23,467 nt of DNA from Bacteroidetes bacterium UBA1952 (GTDB lineage: Bacteria > Bacteroidota > Bacteroidia > Chitinophagales > Chitinophagaceae): positions 1 to 23,467 of the forward strand of contig DDEO01000107.1 of assembly GCA_002336725.1 (NCBI GenBank), given 5' to 3'. A model generated the notes under the pieces. That model had not been told where the DNA came from and ran no database searches. It saw only the letters and a program-made list of their open reading frames with translations. Positions 22,937-23,467 of the stretch are shown piece by piece. The position numbers and the translations under genes are program-made. The stretch's first letter is position 1. The number at the start of each line of letters is the position of its first letter.

Positions 22937-23269
22937 GCCTCCCCGTTTCTTTGGGCATATCTGGGGACAGACGACTTTGTTTTAGAGGAAAAAACCGCGC
23001 CGAACACCAGATGGATTTAGCACGTGCGCGGCGGCGCAGCGTATCGAAGAAATGTCCGGATATGATGCCTATCCGACAGCGAGCAGGTTTTTAAAAACTA
23101 ATTTAATAGGCTTCCGACAAGCGTATGTGGGAGCAAAAAGCGCCTGCGGCAGATAATTTGTCAAATAGAGTGCCATCAGGCCCGATTTTGAAAAACTTAT
23201 CTTTTAATTATGCTAATAAATATGTAAAAAAACAGGGATAAAAAACTGGGATATTTATTTTCTGTGTTC

Positions 23270-23277
23270 TATCATTG
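23270..23277 (+). promoter_or_regulatory. Possible -7 box of the gene at 23293
   Basis: TATCATTG, one base off TAnnTTTG, 15 bp before the ATG, inside an AT-rich stretch. The -33 element is poor. Confidence 0.3.
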
Positions 23278-23292
23278 CACTCCAATTTTTCT

Positions 23293-23467
23293 ATGAAAAA
23301 AATATTCATCCCCCTCACCGCCGCAGCGATGCTGCTTGGCACTCCGGCCACTCAGGCTGCCTTCGTTTCTCATCCGGTAGAAGTGGTTGCCGGCGCAACG
23401 GCTGCTAACACAACTGCTGCGCCTTCAACTGCCGCTGCTACGGAATCCGGTTCGGTTGCCGTTACTA
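23293..23467 (+). CDS. Secreted or surface protein, 3' end outside the window
   Basis: The first 58 codons of a gene cut by the window edge. Seen: signal peptide MKKIFIPLTAAAMLLGTPAT ending at about TQA|A, then a low-complexity Ala/Thr/Ser-rich stretch (ATAANTTAAPSTAAATESG). This looks like an exported protein with a flexible N-terminal linker. The family cannot be told from the visible part. Confidence 0.75.
   Translation, partial: MKKIFIPLTAAAMLLGTPATQAAFVSHPVEVVAGATAANTTAAPSTAAATESGSVAVT

Larger units (their letters stand above)
22919..23292. other. Divergent intergenic region, AT-rich on the right
   Basis: A 374-bp spacer between divergent genes. The left end carries the -7 box of the polyproline protein gene. 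The right 110 bp are clearly AT-rich compared with the surroundings and contain a 9-bp inverted repeat, AATAAATAT (23215-23223) and ATATTTATT (23251-23259), upstream of the next gene. No ORF or RNA gene is supported. Confidence 0.6.

Overview
The window looks like a chromosomal segment of a Bacteroidota bacterium, probably Chitinophagales/Sphingobacteriales-like (class inferred, not proven). The reasons are the lack of Shine-Dalgarno sequences before almost all genes, several matches to the Bacteroidota promoter (TTTG, about 19 bp, TAnnTTTG), a HU/CCDC81-SPOR protein, two POT peptide transporters, and secreted proteins of types common in this phylum. I see no rRNA, tRNA, CRISPR array, phage or intact insertion sequence.

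Layout. Positions 142-6582 run leftward: a POT transporter; a gene broken by an in-frame amber codon; ispD (isoprenoid synthesis); a 2OG-Fe(II) oxygenase; dnaG (primase); and a pyrimidine-dimer-glycosylase-family gene that follows dnaG in the same frame. Positions 6727-11153 run rightward as a tight three-gene operon: a TPR/beta-barrel outer-membrane protein, a GT2 polysaccharide synthase and a membrane-anchored GH26 hydrolase. Together these look like a minimal synthase-dependent exopolysaccharide machine and are the best candidate for an undescribed system. A 558-bp hairpin-rich gap separates it from a leftward L,D-transpeptidase lipoprotein and a second POT transporter. Positions 14256-21207 run rightward through an unknown secreted protein and an envelope module: a 1014-aa TPR protein, overlapped by 4 bp by a beta-barrel protein, then a HU-TM-SPOR protein with its own promoter. 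A shared terminator separates this from a leftward YkgJ-type cysteine-cluster protein and a leftward polyproline secreted protein. A secreted or surface protein begins at 23293 and runs off the window.

The window is also rich in small repeats. The palindrome TTCCGGAA is strongly over-represented in genes and spacers alike (about 30 copies by hand count). Two different 7-bp tandem arrays lie just downstream of the two POT genes. REP-like hairpins fill several spacers, and one of them encodes the tail of the oxygenase. Several leftward genes have a TAnnTTTG-type box only 4-11 bp before the start codon, suggesting very short leaders.

All calls come from reading translated motifs and nucleotide patterns; no database search was run. 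Start codons were moved inward from the longest ORF where promoter boxes, signal peptides or family N-termini required it.
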